Made by a program: the position numbers and the translations under genes. DNA of 64,000 bases from Bacillota bacterium. GTDB lineage: Bacteria; Bacillota; UBA4882; UBA8346. The notes beneath the pieces are model-generated. The model was not told where the DNA came from. It did not search any database and saw only the letters and a program-made list of their open reading frames with translations. The stretch spans positions 48,957 to 112,956 of the forward strand of contig JAEZFP010000028.1 of assembly GCA_023417475.1 (NCBI GenBank), in the 5' to 3' direction. Every line of letters begins with the position of its first letter. The first letter of the stretch is position 1. Below, one piece after another: positions 50,921-60,540 of the stretch.

Positions 50921-50956
50921 TAAAAAAGGCGCGGGAGCGGTCCGGTCCGCTCCCGC
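50921..50956 (-). terminator. Terminator after the 105-residue gene
   Basis: Stem GCGGGAGCGG/CCGCTCCCGC (50931-50956) with an A-run at 50921-50927, read as U on the minus strand. A larger AAACCGGCCC/GGGCCGGTTT inverted pair flanks it. It separates the next gene from the tail operon, so the tail genes probably have a promoter just after it. Confidence 0.75.
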
Positions 50957-51005
50957 AAAATCAATTACTGGAGGAAATAATCATGCTACAATCAGTAAAC
51001 AATTG

Positions 51006-51323
51006 TTAAACCAGATCGACAATCCCAAACTCGCGCCAAGTTTCATTCGGCAACGCCAACTTGACGATCTTGCGCGCCCGGCGGTAACCGTCGTACAACT
51101 TCTGCTGCGCGACCTGGCGTTCCTTGGTCTTCTCCATCAACCGGGCCTTGAGGGCCTGCTGTTCGCTATGGAGATCAATAAACTGCTGCAAATCTGCGGC
51201 GTATTCCGTGACAAACGCCGTATCGAGGCTCATCCGCGCGACCGCTTCCTTATGAGCGAGCAACCCGCTCAGCATCAGATTGCCCGCCTCCATCAGACCG
51301 GCAATGCTTTGAACTTCATCCAT
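51006..51323 (-). CDS. Helical hypothetical protein at the head of the tail cluster
   Basis: 105 residues from ATG 51323, preceded by AAAGGAGGTGAG. Long charged helices (EQQALKARLMEKTKERQVAQQKLYDGYRRARKIVKLAL) suggest a coiled coil. No family recognised. It has its own terminators on both sides, so it may be a regulator or early gene rather than a tail part. Confidence 0.5.
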   Translation of the reverse strand: MDEVQSIAGLMEAGNLMLSGLLAHKEAVARMSLDTAFVTEYAADLQQFIDLHSEQQALKARLMEKTKERQVAQQKLYDGYRRARKIVKLALPNETWREFGIVDLV

Positions 51324-51352
51324 CCACTCACCTCCTTTCGAATTAGGGACAC

Positions 51353-51387
51353 AAAAAAACGCCCTTCGAATGATTTGAAAGGCGTTT
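51353..51387 (-). terminator. Minus-strand terminator
   Basis: AAACGCC/GGCGTTT stem (51357-51363/51381-51387) with the A-run 51353-51359 read as U. Confidence 0.75.
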
Positions 51388-51409
51388 GGGGGAAGCATCT
51401 GACTGGATC

Positions 51410-51445
51410 AAAAAACCCGCGGCCACCTTCCGGCGCGCGGGTTTT
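51410..51445 (-). terminator. Minus-strand terminator just after the 105-bp repeats
   Basis: AAAACCCGCG/CGCGGGTTTT (51412-51421/51436-51445), read as hairpin plus U on the minus strand. It is ~20 bp from the nearest TATAAT of the repeat array. Confidence 0.75.
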
Positions 51446-51760
51446 CCCAACATTTCGATATTACTATTATACCTCGGAAAAGCCGCTCGCGCGTACCGAG
51501 TTTGTAACGAGTTTGTACCGGCTTACTTTCGTCCTTCCGGCAACAGCCATCCCAACACTTCGATATTACTATTATACCTCGGAAAAGCCGCTCGCGCGTA
51601 CCGAGTTTGTAACCTGTTTGTACCGGCTTGCTTTCGTCCTTCCGGCAACAGCCATCCCAACACTTCGATACTACGATTATACCTCGGAAAAACCGCTCCT
51701 GCGTACCGAGTTTGTAACCTGTTTGTACCGGCTTGCCACCCCGGCGGTGTTTCCGGCAAC
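51446..51760 (-). repeat. Three 105-bp tandem repeats carrying TATAAT and operator-like pairs
   Basis: Units start at 51446, 51551 and 51656 and differ at few positions until the third diverges at its end. On the minus strand each has TACAAACTCGTTACAAACTC or a close variant (two copies of ACAAAC 11 bp apart), then ~30 bp, then GAGGTATAAT. No -35 box stands at 17 bp. The unit looks like an activator-dependent promoter repeated three times. The long plus-strand open frame here follows only from the period being 35 codons. Confidence 0.7.
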
Positions 51761-51945
51761 CCAAATTCCGGAGCCGGGTACTCTAAAACATCATTCCGGT
51801 CCCCGGGAGGGGGATTGGAGAACCGGAAAACTCCCTTCCGGTCTCCGGGGGCCAAATTCAACGACCCGGGAACGCCATTCCGGTCCCTGGGAATTGTTCC
51901 CAACCGCCGGAATTGACCACCCCGGTCGTCAGGACCGGAATAGGA
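51761..51945. repeat. 21-bp-period TTCCGG intergenic array, copy 4
   Basis: Units ATTCCGGTCCCCGGG, CTTCCGGTCTCCGGG, ATTCCGGTCCCTGGG are ~42 bp (two periods) apart, and the array ends GACCACCCCGGTCG. It lies between the tandem repeats and the cupin gene. Confidence 0.6.
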
Positions 51946-52323
51946 CTACTTTAACGTCCCTGCCATCTCTTCCCGCCAATGATCGACTATGGTCGCCGGC
52001 GAATAGACGAACAGCATCACCAGATTGACATCGCCGGTGTTCTCCAGCGCATGGGGTTGGTTGGGCGGGATGTAGGTCATCGAGACCGGACCCACTTCCC
52101 GGGTCTCCGCGCCGACCGTGATCCGGCCGTGGCCTTCGATCACGGTGTAGATCTCTTCATTGGCATGATGGTGCAGCGGGACCGCACCGCCGGGATAAAT
52201 AGTCACATGGCCGCTGACCATGTGTTGGGCCTTGATCTCGGTCTGCGGACCCACGACGACCCGGGTCATCCGTCCGGCCGGAAATTCGGTTCCGGCGACT
52301 TCCGTCACGTTTTTGCTCTGCAT
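51946..52323 (-). CDS. Cupin-domain protein
   Basis: 125 residues with AAAGGAGGACC before ATG. The cupin motifs PLHHHANEEIYTVIEG (three His and Glu) and NQPHALENTGD give a complete metal site. Small single-domain cupins of this type bind metals and may be sugar- or redox-related enzymes or sensors. Monocistronic; no functional context. Confidence 0.8.
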   Translation of the reverse strand: MQSKNVTEVAGTEFPAGRMTRVVVGPQTEIKAQHMVSGHVTIYPGGAVPLHHHANEEIYTVIEGHGRITVGAETREVGPVSMTYIPPNQPHALENTGDVNLVMLFVYSPATIVDHWREEMAGTLK

Positions 52324-52428
52324 TTGGGTCCTCCTTTGTAAGTTGTCGGCGCAACGGCCAGCACTGCCGGCTCGCTTTAATTATCGGCCGGACCGCTCCG
52401 AAAGTACAGCAAAAAATGGCTCACCGCT

Positions 52429-52890
52429 TTACATTGGCGCCGGCTGTTCCGGCTGGAGCCGGTTGAGCCAGATTCCCAACAACAGTCCGTAGACCGAAGC
52501 GGTAATAAAATGGGAGATCGGCGTCACCCATTTGACCTCAAAGACCTGCGGCACCTTGTACAGCGTAGTGAGACTGTAAATAACAAACCAGCAACTGAGG
52601 GAGTAAAACCAGCCGCGGAAACGGTAATAGCGGCTGACCACCACTAAAGTCAGATAACTGTAAAGCACTCCTAAAAAGGTATCAAAAACCACCGTCCCAA
52701 AAAACGCAAAAGCCTTCTCGATGAACGTGTGGGGCAAGATCCCGAAGATCATCACCGACGCGTAGTTAAAATAGGGATGGGTATGAAAGTGCGCCGCATA
52801 AAGCACCAGGTCCAACAGGTCTTTGACCATTCCGGCCCCAAATCCGGCGATGATTCCGGTCATGAAGCGGTCTTTCGGATCAATTCGCAT
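52429..52890 (-). CDS. Multi-pass membrane protein of unknown function
   Basis: 153 residues from ATG 52890, preceded by AAGGAGTC. Four to five hydrophobic segments (about 12-35, 45-75, 85-105, 130-147), with HFHTHPYFNYAS between the first two. No family recognised; similar lengths occur in Bacillota membrane proteins of unknown role. Confidence 0.6.
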   Translation of the reverse strand: MRIDPKDRFMTGIIAGFGAGMVKDLLDLVLYAAHFHTHPYFNYASVMIFGILPHTFIEKAFAFFGTVVFDTFLGVLYSYLTLVVVSRYYRFRGWFYSLSCWFVIYSLTTLYKVPQVFEVKWVTPISHFITASVYGLLLGIWLNRLQPEQPAPM

Positions 52891-52967
52891 CAAAAAGACT
52901 CCTTCCCTACGTTTCCTGCATCATCCAGATGTATTGTGAGCCAACCGCGTCCAGTTCATACTCCGCG

Positions 52968-53001
52968 AAAAAAGCAGCCGGTTACGTTCCCCGGCTGCTT
53001 T
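52968..53001 (-). terminator. Terminator of the first chemoreceptor gene
   Basis: AAAGCAGCCGG/CCGGCTGCTTT stem (52971-52981/52991-53001) with an A-run to the left, read as U on the minus strand. Confidence 0.85.
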
Positions 53002-53025
53002 ACAGGTTAATCCTTGCTACGGCGT

Positions 53026-56000
53026 TTAATATTTTCCGAAATTCAACTCATTGAGATCCGGTTTGACCCGGGTTTTGGTCTTCCCCGGTTTGGCGGCGCC
53101 GTCCGGCAATCCCGGACCGGCGGCGCTGGGACCCGGCAGTTGACCGGCATTGCCTTCCATCTCGCGCAGGCGGAAGCGGGCGACCATATCCTGGAGCAAC
53201 TCGGCTTGGGCGCTCATCTCCTCGCTGGAAGCGGCGCTCTGCTCGGCGGTGGCGGTATTGGTCTGGGTGACGTGGGCCACTTGCTGAATCCCTTGGTTGA
53301 TCTGGGCGATCCCGCTCGCCTGTTCGTTGGAGGCGATGGCGATCTCCCCGACCAATCCGGCCGCCTTCGAGACGCTTTCGACAATGGCGTTCAAGGCGTT
53401 AGCCGTTTGATTGGCGATCTTCGTGCCGTCCGCCACTTTTTTGACCGAACCCTCGATCATCTCGGTGGTCTCTTTGGCCGCTTTGGCGCTGCGGGCCGCC
53501 AGGTTGCGGACCTCCTCGGCCACGACCGCGAAGCCTTTGCCGTGTTGACCGGCCCGGGCCGCTTCGACCGCGGCGTTCAACGCCAGGATATTGGTTTGGA
53601 ACGCGATTTCGTCGATCACCTTAATGATCTTGGCGATGTTGGCCGACGATTGGTCGATCACCGTCATCGCTTCAAGCATCTTGCGCATCTGGGTGTTGCC
53701 TTCGATTGCGTTTTGCTTGGTCGCCTCGGCCAACTCATTGGCCTGATTGGCGCGGACGGCGTTTTGCTTGGTCTGGGAAGCCACCTCGCTCATGGAGGCG
53801 GTCAGTTCCTCCAAAGTGCTGGCTTGTTCGGTGGCCCCTTGAGACAAGGCCGAGCTGCCGTCGGAGACCTGCCGGGAGCCGGAAGCGACCTGACGGGCCG
53901 CTTGATGAATATCGCCAAGCACTTGATTAAAGCTGTCCAAGGTGTTGTTTACCGCTCCCTTGATCCGGGCGTATTCGCCTTCATATTCGCCGGTGACGTT
54001 TTGGACCAGGTTGCCTTGGGCCATCTCCTGCAGGACTGTCGAGGCTTCGTTCAGCGGCGCGACGATCGCGTCCATCACCCGGTTCAATCCGCCGATGATC
54101 TCCTGATATTTTCCTTCAAAACGCTCGACGTCGCCGCGCACTTCCAACTGGCCTTCGGCCGCCGCCGCCGTAATCCGGTTGGACTCGGCGATCAATCCTT
54201 CCAAAGCCTCCATCATCGCGACCAAGGCCGGCACCACCTGGTCGTTGGTTGAACGTTTGCCGACTTTCCGGAACTCTTCCAAGCGGCTGATATCGCCGTG
54301 GGAGACCCGGATAAAGGCGTCCTGCATGCTGAGCATGCGGTCCCGCACCATATTGATCTGGGTCGCGAACTGCTTGATTACTCCTTGGTACTCGCCGGTC
54401 ATTGCCACGGTATAATCGTTGTACGCCATCCGGCCCAGCACCGCACCGGCTTCGACCAACGGCGCCGCCATCGCGTCCAGCGTGGCGTTGAACCCTTCGA
54501 TCACCCGGCGGTACGCTCCGGTAAACCGTTCGGCGTCGCCGCGGGTGTTCAATTGGCCTTCCACGGCCGATTGGGCCAGGGTGAGGGTTTCGTTGACCAA
54601 CCCTTGAATGGTCTCCATCATCTGAATATACGCTGGAATCATCTTGTCAAAGTCGCTTAACTGTCCGATCCGCCGCAACTGCTCCAGATCCTGAAAATCG
54701 CCGCCGGCAATCCGGTCGACCATGGTCTGGGACTCGATCAACCGTTGCCGCAGGTTATTGATGGCCGTCGCCATCTGGCCGTAAATCCCCAACGATTCCC
54801 CTTCCACCTGGACGGTGAAATCATAGACCGCCATCTGTTGTAAAACCAGATTGCTTTCGGTTAAGGCGTTCAACCCGTTGATACAAGCGTTGACGCTCTG
54901 TTTTAAGTTGTCAAATTCGCCGAGGTATTCCTCGGTGATCGGCTCGGGGATATCGCCCTGTCCGATCCGCTCGACATATTCGGCGGCCACGTGCAGCGGT
55001 TTGATCACCGCGTCCAAGGTGGCGTTAAAGCCGGCGATCACTTCCCGGTATTCGCCGGAGAACTTGTCCACGTCGCCCCGTTCGCTTAACCTGCCGGCCG
55101 CGGCGGCGTCGGTCAATTTTTTGGTCTCGGCGGTCAACTCCCGCAAGGTGGCGACTACCCCGATCAAGCTTTGACCCAACACATCTTCGTCGGAACGAAG
55201 TTGGACCACGACGCTGAGATCCCCGCCGGCGATCTGTTGGGCGGCGGCCGCTTGCTCCCGGCTGGAATCGACCATCGCGATGAACGCGGTTTTCAACTGG
55301 CCGATCTCATCTTTGGTATCGGCTTTGAGCTCGACATTCACCGCTCCGCGGGCCAATTGTTCGGCCGCGGAAGTCAATTCGTGCATCGGCCGCCGGATAA
55401 CCCGGGCGAACCACAAGCCTAAAACCACGGCGATCAGCATCCCGGCAACCGCCAGCACCAGCATGAAGACGGTGGTGGCGCGGGCGGCCTCGCGGCTGGA
55501 ATTGGAACGGCCGTCGGCCCGCATCGTGTTATATTCAAAAATGTTGCCCACCGATTGGGTGACATTGTCGGCGATCGGCCGCAGCAAGGTGATGACCATC
55601 GTCGCCGCTTCGGCCGATTTGCCCTCTTTGGACATGGCTAAAACATTTGCCGCTTCGACGCGGTATTTGGCGATGTTCTCTTCCAGACTGGCGAAACTGT
55701 TTCGTTCAAACTCCGACTTCGCCAAATTCTTATAAATCGCCATCTTTTCATCAATCGTGCCTTCCAACTCATGAATCCGGTTTTCAAACAGCTCTTTGCC
55801 CACGTCGTTCATAATATGATAGGACATGTTGATTTGGACGGACTGAAAGGCGATGGCGATCGCGTTAACCGGCGCTAACGGAACCGTATTTTCCTGGTAA
55901 ATGCCTTGAGCCGCCTGGCTGACGCCATAGACGTTCAATACCCCGACCCCGCCGATCGCTCCGGCGATCAAGGCGACGGTGATAAATCCCAATAATAATT

Positions 56001-56145
56001 TGGCGCCGATCCGCAAGTTGCGAAACCATCTCCCGAGCGGTTTGGTCCAGCCGAACAACTTGCCCACCGGCTTGAGCCAACCGAACAATCTCCCCAGTTT
56101 TTTCAGGGGCGCCACACCCTTTCCTAACATCCGCAGCAGTTTCAT
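53026..56145 (-). CDS. Methyl-accepting chemotaxis protein with multiple HAMP-like repeats
   Basis: 1039 residues from ATG 56145 (GGGAGG 7 bases before; the ATG two codons earlier abuts it). A basic amphipathic N-terminal stretch with repeats of KPxGKLFGW precedes the first membrane helix (~48-70). A four-helix outside domain follows, then a second helix near 225-247 and a classic HAMP. About 400 residues of tandem HAMP-type units come next, including three near-repeats of LxxRGDxxxFxGxY. The signalling domain has the hairpin [38 protein letters not shown]. It ends NFGKY after a Pro/Gly linker. Senses an unknown ligand and controls CheA. Confidence 0.9.
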   Translation of the reverse strand: MKLLRMLGKGVAPLKKLGRLFGWLKPVGKLFGWTKPLGRWFRNLRIGAKLLLGFITVALIAGAIGGVGVLNVYGVSQAAQGIYQENTVPLAPVNAIAIAFQSVQINMSYHIMNDVGKELFENRIHELEGTIDEKMAIYKNLAKSEFERNSFASLEENIAKYRVEAANVLAMSKEGKSAEAATMVITLLRPIADNVTQSVGNIFEYNTMRADGRSNSSREAARATTVFMLVLAVAGMLIAVVLGLWFARVIRRPMHELTSAAEQLARGAVNVELKADTKDEIGQLKTAFIAMVDSSREQAAAAQQIAGGDLSVVVQLRSDEDVLGQSLIGVVATLRELTAETKKLTDAAAAGRLSERGDVDKFSGEYREVIAGFNATLDAVIKPLHVAAEYVERIGQGDIPEPITEEYLGEFDNLKQSVNACINGLNALTESNLVLQQMAVYDFTVQVEGESLGIYGQMATAINNLRQRLIESQTMVDRIAGGDFQDLEQLRRIGQLSDFDKMIPAYIQMMETIQGLVNETLTLAQSAVEGQLNTRGDAERFTGAYRRVIEGFNATLDAMAAPLVEAGAVLGRMAYNDYTVAMTGEYQGVIKQFATQINMVRDRMLSMQDAFIRVSHGDISRLEEFRKVGKRSTNDQVVPALVAMMEALEGLIAESNRITAAAAEGQLEVRGDVERFEGKYQEIIGGLNRVMDAIVAPLNEASTVLQEMAQGNLVQNVTGEYEGEYARIKGAVNNTLDSFNQVLGDIHQAARQVASGSRQVSDGSSALSQGATEQASTLEELTASMSEVASQTKQNAVRANQANELAEATKQNAIEGNTQMRKMLEAMTVIDQSSANIAKIIKVIDEIAFQTNILALNAAVEAARAGQHGKGFAVVAEEVRNLAARSAKAAKETTEMIEGSVKKVADGTKIANQTANALNAIVESVSKAAGLVGEIAIASNEQASGIAQINQGIQQVAHVTQTNTATAEQSAASSEEMSAQAELLQDMVARFRLREMEGNAGQLPGPSAAGPGLPDGAAKPGKTKTRVKPDLNELNFGKY

Positions 56146-56262
56146 TGTCATCCTCCCTGAAGTTGAAAATTACACCCTATCTTAATATTTCGCAAATTAC
56201 GGTCAATTTCTGAATAGTTTTTTATGTTTTCTCAGTAAAAAATTTTAACAGTTGCAATTTTC

Positions 56263-57972
56263 CTAATATTTGCCATACTCCGTTTCGATGGCCAACGGTT
56301 CGGTTTTGACCGGCGCCGGGTCGGCCGGAGTTGGCGCCGCCGGGGTTTGAAACTCCGGTTTCGCGCTCATCTGCCGCAGCACCCGGATTATTTCGGGATT
56401 CAAATCCCCCAACTGGACCCCGGCGTTTTGCCGTTTGAGTTTAAAGCGGCCGACCTGTTCCTTGAGCAACTGGGCTTGGCTGGAGAGCTCCTCGCTGGCG
56501 GCGGCGCTCTCCTCCGAAGTGGCGGAGTTGGTCTGCACCACTTGCGACACCTGCATCACACCCTGGTTAATCTGGGCGATCCCGGTCGCCTGTTCATTGG
56601 AGGCGATGGCGATGTCGCCAACCAAGCCGGTCACTTTGGCAATGTCGCCGACGATCCGGTCCAAAGCCACGGCGGTCTGTTCGGCGATTCGGGTGCCGTC
56701 GGTCACGTTTTTCACCGAGTCTTCGATCATCACCGTGGTCTCCTTGGCGGCGTCGGCGGAGCGGGCCGCCAAGTTGCGGACCTCTTCGGCGACGACCGCA
56801 AACCCTTTGCCGTGTTGACCGGCGCGGGCCGCCTCGACCGCGGCGTTTAAGGCCAAAATATTGGTTTGAAAGGCGATCTCGTCGATTACCTTGATAATCT
56901 TCGAAATATTGGCGGACGACTCATTGATCTGCTCCATCGACCGGAGCATCTCCCGCATCTGTTGGTTGCCGGCGCTGGCGTTGCGGCTGACGGTCTCCGC
57001 CAACTCGCTGGCCTGGTTGGCGTTGGCCGCGTTCTGCCGGGTTTGAGCCGACATCTCCTCCAACGAAGCGGTCAGCTCCTCGATGGCGCTGGCTTGTTCG
57101 GTGGCCCCTTGCGACAGGGACATGCTGGAGGCGGAGACGTGACGGGCCCCGGCCGCCACTTGTTCGGAGGCGGTTCCGATATTGGCGATCACTTCGTTCA
57201 CATTGGCGCTCATCACCTGGAAGGCTTCGGCCAACGCCCCGATCTCATCCTTGGTGGTCACGGCGATCGCCACATCCAGATCGCCGCCGGCGATCTGCTT
57301 GGCGCTCGCCACCAAACCGTGGACCGGCCGACTGATCAGCCGGGCAATCCACACGCCGAGCCCCAACGCCAAACCCACCCCAATCAGGATAAAGGCGATC
57401 ATGGTCCGTTCGGCGGCCCGGGCTGTCGCGCGATTGGAAGCGGCTTTGGCCTTCGCCAGCTCGATCTTCATCTGACTCAATTTTCCCAGCGAATCCTCGA
57501 TGGCCTGAGCTTGCGCTCCGGCCCCCCGGATTAACGCCAATGCTTGTACGTCCTGATCCGCCCCGGCCAAACTGATAACCTGATCCCGGGTGGGCTGGAA
57601 GCGCGCCACCGCCGCCCGGTAAACCGCGATCTCCTTCCGGCCGCGTTCAGTGCGAAGGGTCTGTTCAAAACGGCCAATATCGGCCGCCATAGACTGATCC
57701 AGCTGTTTCAAGTTGTCCAGATATTTTTGCGAATTGGCGCGATTGTCCAAGATAATATCCCGCAGGTTCACCCGGACCTGTTGATAGGCCACCCGGGCGT
57801 CGGCGATATTGACCAGGGGTTCGGTGTTTAACTCGTACATTTCGGTGTCGGCTTTTTCAATCGTCCGGATGCTGATGATTCCCGTCAGTCCCACCACGCC
57901 GGCGATCAAGGCCACCACTACAAAAGCCATGACCAACTTGACGCCGATTTTCAAATTAATAAACCAGTTCAT
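56263..57972 (-). CDS. Methyl-accepting chemotaxis protein
   Basis: 569 residues from ATG 57972, preceded by AAGGAGGAATCAGG; the upstream frame lacks a site. Four-helix-bundle outside domain ([35 protein letters not shown]) between membrane helices at ~10-32 and ~190-212, one HAMP domain, and the standard signalling domain ([23 protein letters not shown]). A ~45-residue Pro/Ala linker ends in EYGKY, like the other two receptors. Same operon direction as CheA, 133 bp after it. Ligand unknown. Confidence 0.9.
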   Translation of the reverse strand: MNWFINLKIGVKLVMAFVVVALIAGVVGLTGIISIRTIEKADTEMYELNTEPLVNIADARVAYQQVRVNLRDIILDNRANSQKYLDNLKQLDQSMAADIGRFEQTLRTERGRKEIAVYRAAVARFQPTRDQVISLAGADQDVQALALIRGAGAQAQAIEDSLGKLSQMKIELAKAKAASNRATARAAERTMIAFILIGVGLALGLGVWIARLISRPVHGLVASAKQIAGGDLDVAIAVTTKDEIGALAEAFQVMSANVNEVIANIGTASEQVAAGARHVSASSMSLSQGATEQASAIEELTASLEEMSAQTRQNAANANQASELAETVSRNASAGNQQMREMLRSMEQINESSANISKIIKVIDEIAFQTNILALNAAVEAARAGQHGKGFAVVAEEVRNLAARSADAAKETTVMIEDSVKNVTDGTRIAEQTAVALDRIVGDIAKVTGLVGDIAIASNEQATGIAQINQGVMQVSQVVQTNSATSEESAAASEELSSQAQLLKEQVGRFKLKRQNAGVQLGDLNPEIIRVLRQMSAKPEFQTPAAPTPADPAPVKTEPLAIETEYGKY

Positions 57973-58105
57973 TTCCTGATTCCTCCTTGATTGATACCGA
58001 TTTGGGTGACGCCCGGTCGCTGCGCCGGGATGCTTTGGGGTTGGTGATTTGGTTTGGTAAAGCGTCGCATCAATAGTCACTCCTTTTGTCTTCCGAATCC
58101 GTTCG

Positions 58106-60157
58106 TTAGACCATGGCCTCCCGCCTGGCCTGAATCAATCCGGCAATATCCAAGATCAGGCTGATACTGCCGTCACCCAAAATGGTACAACCCGCCAACC
58201 CTCCGATCTGTTTATGAAGTTTGATATAGTTTGGCAAAGCTTTGACCACGACCGGTTGTTCGCCCAGAAGCTCGTCGGCGAAAAAACCGATGGTTCCCGC
58301 TTCGTTCTCCACAATAATCACGATTCCCTTGGCGATCTCCGTCTGCGCTCCGGCAATCCGGTAGTGGCGGTGCAAACGCAGCACCGGATAACATTGGCCG
58401 CGCACCATGATCAGCTCGTTGCCGTCGGGGTCGGTGAGCACATCGCCGCTTTTGGGCCGGAACGACTGACGGATCGTCATCGTCGGAATGGTATAACGGG
58501 CCGCGCCCACCCGGACATTCATCCCGCCGATAATGGCCAGGGTCAAGGGGATCTTTAACGTGACCGCCGTCCCTTGGCCCGCGACGCTTTCCACCTGAAC
58601 GACGCCGCCGATGGCGTTGATATTCCGGGTGACCACGTCCATGCCGACGCCCCGTCCGCTATACTCGCTGACCGCTTCCTTGGTTGAAAAACCCGGCAGG
58701 AAGATCAGATTGAAAATATCCCGTTCCGACAACACCGCCTCCGGCCCGACCAAACCTTTGACTTGGGCTTTCGCCAGGATTTGGGCGGCATCCAACCCTT
58801 TGCCGTCGTCCCGGACAATGATATACACCTCGCCTCCGACCGTCTTCGCTTCCAGCGTAATGGTACCGCGCTCGGGTTTCCCGGCCGCCAACCGCTGCGC
58901 CGGCGGTTCGATTCCGTGGTCCAACGCATTGCGGACCAAATGCATCAACGGATCGGAGATATGGTCGATCACTTTCTTGTCGACTTCGGTTTCGGAACCG
59001 CTAATCACCAGCTGGACTTGTTTGTCAAGTTTCCGCGACATATCCCGGATCACCCGGTTCATCTTCTGAAAGGTGGGCTCCAACGCCATCATCCGCAAAG
59101 CCATCACCGCATCCTGCAATTCCTCGCTGATCTTATGCAACTGCCGGGCGGACTTTCGGAAGACGTTTAACTTCAGACCCTTCAGATCCGGACTTTGGGC
59201 CACCATCGACTCGGCGACCACCAACTCGCCCACCAGATCCAGCAACTTATCGAGTTTGCCGATGGTGACATTGACGATATCCGACTGCAACGTCGCTTGG
59301 GGAGCGGCCGCTGGCCGCTCGGGCAGACAGGGCGCTTTGACCGGCTCTTGGGGCGGGCAGGTCGGCCCGGCGGGTTTGGGAAAGGTGGTGGCGTCCACCA
59401 AACGTTCCAGCTGGATTCCCTTGAGCAACACCGCGGCATTGGCGAGAATCTCCTTCAGCTCGGCCGCGTCCTGATCGGCTTGGAAAAAAAGCTGCAGACC
59501 GTGCTCCCGGATGGCTTTGATCCCTTCCGGATCATCCAGGAAAACTGCGGGCAGATGATAGACCTCTGGGGTCAAACCCTGCAAAGTGTGAATAACGGTG
59601 AAGGCGCGGACATCCTCCAGCTCGCAATCTTCGCTGAAATGCAGCACCGCTCGGTAACAATATTGGTATTGGGATTGGTTTTTTTGGGATTTCTCCTGGG
59701 GGATATAATACTGGGACGGCGGGGTCGCCGGGGAAGGGACCGCCGCGCTGGTTTTCGTGGCGACTTGGGGATTGTTCGCTTTTAACGTTGCTAAGAACGC
59801 CCGGTTCTGCCCGATGAGTTTGGTGGCGTCGCCCGAAGCGTTGTTGCCCTGTTGGAGTTTGACCAGTTCGCCTTTGATAAAGTCAATGCCGGCCAATAGC
59901 AGGTCGCAGAGGGACACTTGGTCAATGACCGGATCGGAGACTTCGCGCAGCCAATAAAAGATGTCCTCCATCGCGTGGGCCAATGCGGAGATCTGGTCAA
60001 ACAGCATCATCGCCGCCGAACCTTTGATGGTATGCATGACGCGAAAGATTTCATGAATGGCTTCCGGCCGGTAGCAACCGGCGGCTTCCTGCTGCAGCAC
60101 GGACTGTTCCAACTGCTCGATCAGTTGCGCCGACTCGACCAGGAACAGTTCCAACAT
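58106..60157 (-). CDS. cheA: Chemotaxis histidine kinase CheA
   Basis: 683 residues from ATG 60157 with AAGGGAAC upstream (a TTG or GTG 27-36 bases earlier is also possible). Domains in order: HPt P1 with His42 in [11 protein letters not shown], a P2-like middle (~190-260), dimerisation P3 ([15 protein letters not shown]), kinase P4 ([37 protein letters not shown]) and CheW-like P5. Receives receptor signals and phosphorylates CheY/CheB. No cheW or cheY lies in the window. It sits between receptors, all on the minus strand. Confidence 0.93.
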   Translation of the reverse strand: MLELFLVESAQLIEQLEQSVLQQEAAGCYRPEAIHEIFRVMHTIKGSAAMMLFDQISALAHAMEDIFYWLREVSDPVIDQVSLCDLLLAGIDFIKGELVKLQQGNNASGDATKLIGQNRAFLATLKANNPQVATKTSAAVPSPATPPSQYYIPQEKSQKNQSQYQYCYRAVLHFSEDCELEDVRAFTVIHTLQGLTPEVYHLPAVFLDDPEGIKAIREHGLQLFFQADQDAAELKEILANAAVLLKGIQLERLVDATTFPKPAGPTCPPQEPVKAPCLPERPAAAPQATLQSDIVNVTIGKLDKLLDLVGELVVAESMVAQSPDLKGLKLNVFRKSARQLHKISEELQDAVMALRMMALEPTFQKMNRVIRDMSRKLDKQVQLVISGSETEVDKKVIDHISDPLMHLVRNALDHGIEPPAQRLAAGKPERGTITLEAKTVGGEVYIIVRDDGKGLDAAQILAKAQVKGLVGPEAVLSERDIFNLIFLPGFSTKEAVSEYSGRGVGMDVVTRNINAIGGVVQVESVAGQGTAVTLKIPLTLAIIGGMNVRVGAARYTIPTMTIRQSFRPKSGDVLTDPDGNELIMVRGQCYPVLRLHRHYRIAGAQTEIAKGIVIIVENEAGTIGFFADELLGEQPVVVKALPNYIKLHKQIGGLAGCTILGDGSISLILDIAGLIQARREAMV

Positions 60158-60309
60158 GGGCTCGTTCCCTTGAGATATCGTCAAAACAATCACCTTCCCT
60201 GGTGTACGTTTTTGGTAACGGAACGCTTTTAGAAATCCTTTTCTAATTTACCCGCAGTAACTTTGTTTCTTGTTCAATTTTGTAAGTAAATACTCACTCA
60301 CGCATTCTT

Positions 60310-60338
60310 ATTGTAATGATTGCACTAATTTTTGTCAA
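60310..60338 (-). promoter_or_regulatory. Consensus sigma-A promoter of cheA
   Basis: On the minus strand TTGACA (60338-60333), 17-bp spacer, TACAAT (60315-60310). Start expected near 60303, leaving a ~145-nt leader. The rest of the 383-bp AT-rich gap 60158-60540 shows nothing further. Confidence 0.8.
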
Positions 60339-60498
60339 TTCACTGATATTAAAGAAAAAACGATTTACTTTACTAAAATTGTGGGTAAAAGGCAGATAAA
60401 ACCTGATTTTATAAGAGTTTCTGAGGTTTATAATTAATATTCGGTAAATTTATTTTTTATTCTTCGTAGGGCTCTATCGCTGTTTTTTACCAAAAGTC

Positions 60499-60530
60499 GG
60501 TCCCGGTTTCGCAATCGCAAAACCGGGACC
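60499..60530 (-). terminator. Terminator of the third chemoreceptor gene
   Basis: GGTCCCGGTTT/AAACCGGGACC stem (60499-60509/60520-60530), followed on the minus strand by GACTTTTGG. Confidence 0.75.
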
Positions 60531-60540
60531 GTTTGGGGGA

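Noticed and set aside
51446..51760. Tandem repeats considered as a CRISPR array
   Set aside because: The whole 105-bp unit is repeated, with no unique spacers, and no cas genes are visible.
51386..51916. A 176-residue plus-strand open frame with 35-residue repeats
   Set aside because: It is open only because the DNA repeat is 105 bp, a multiple of three. It lacks a ribosome site and runs on into the TTCCGG array.
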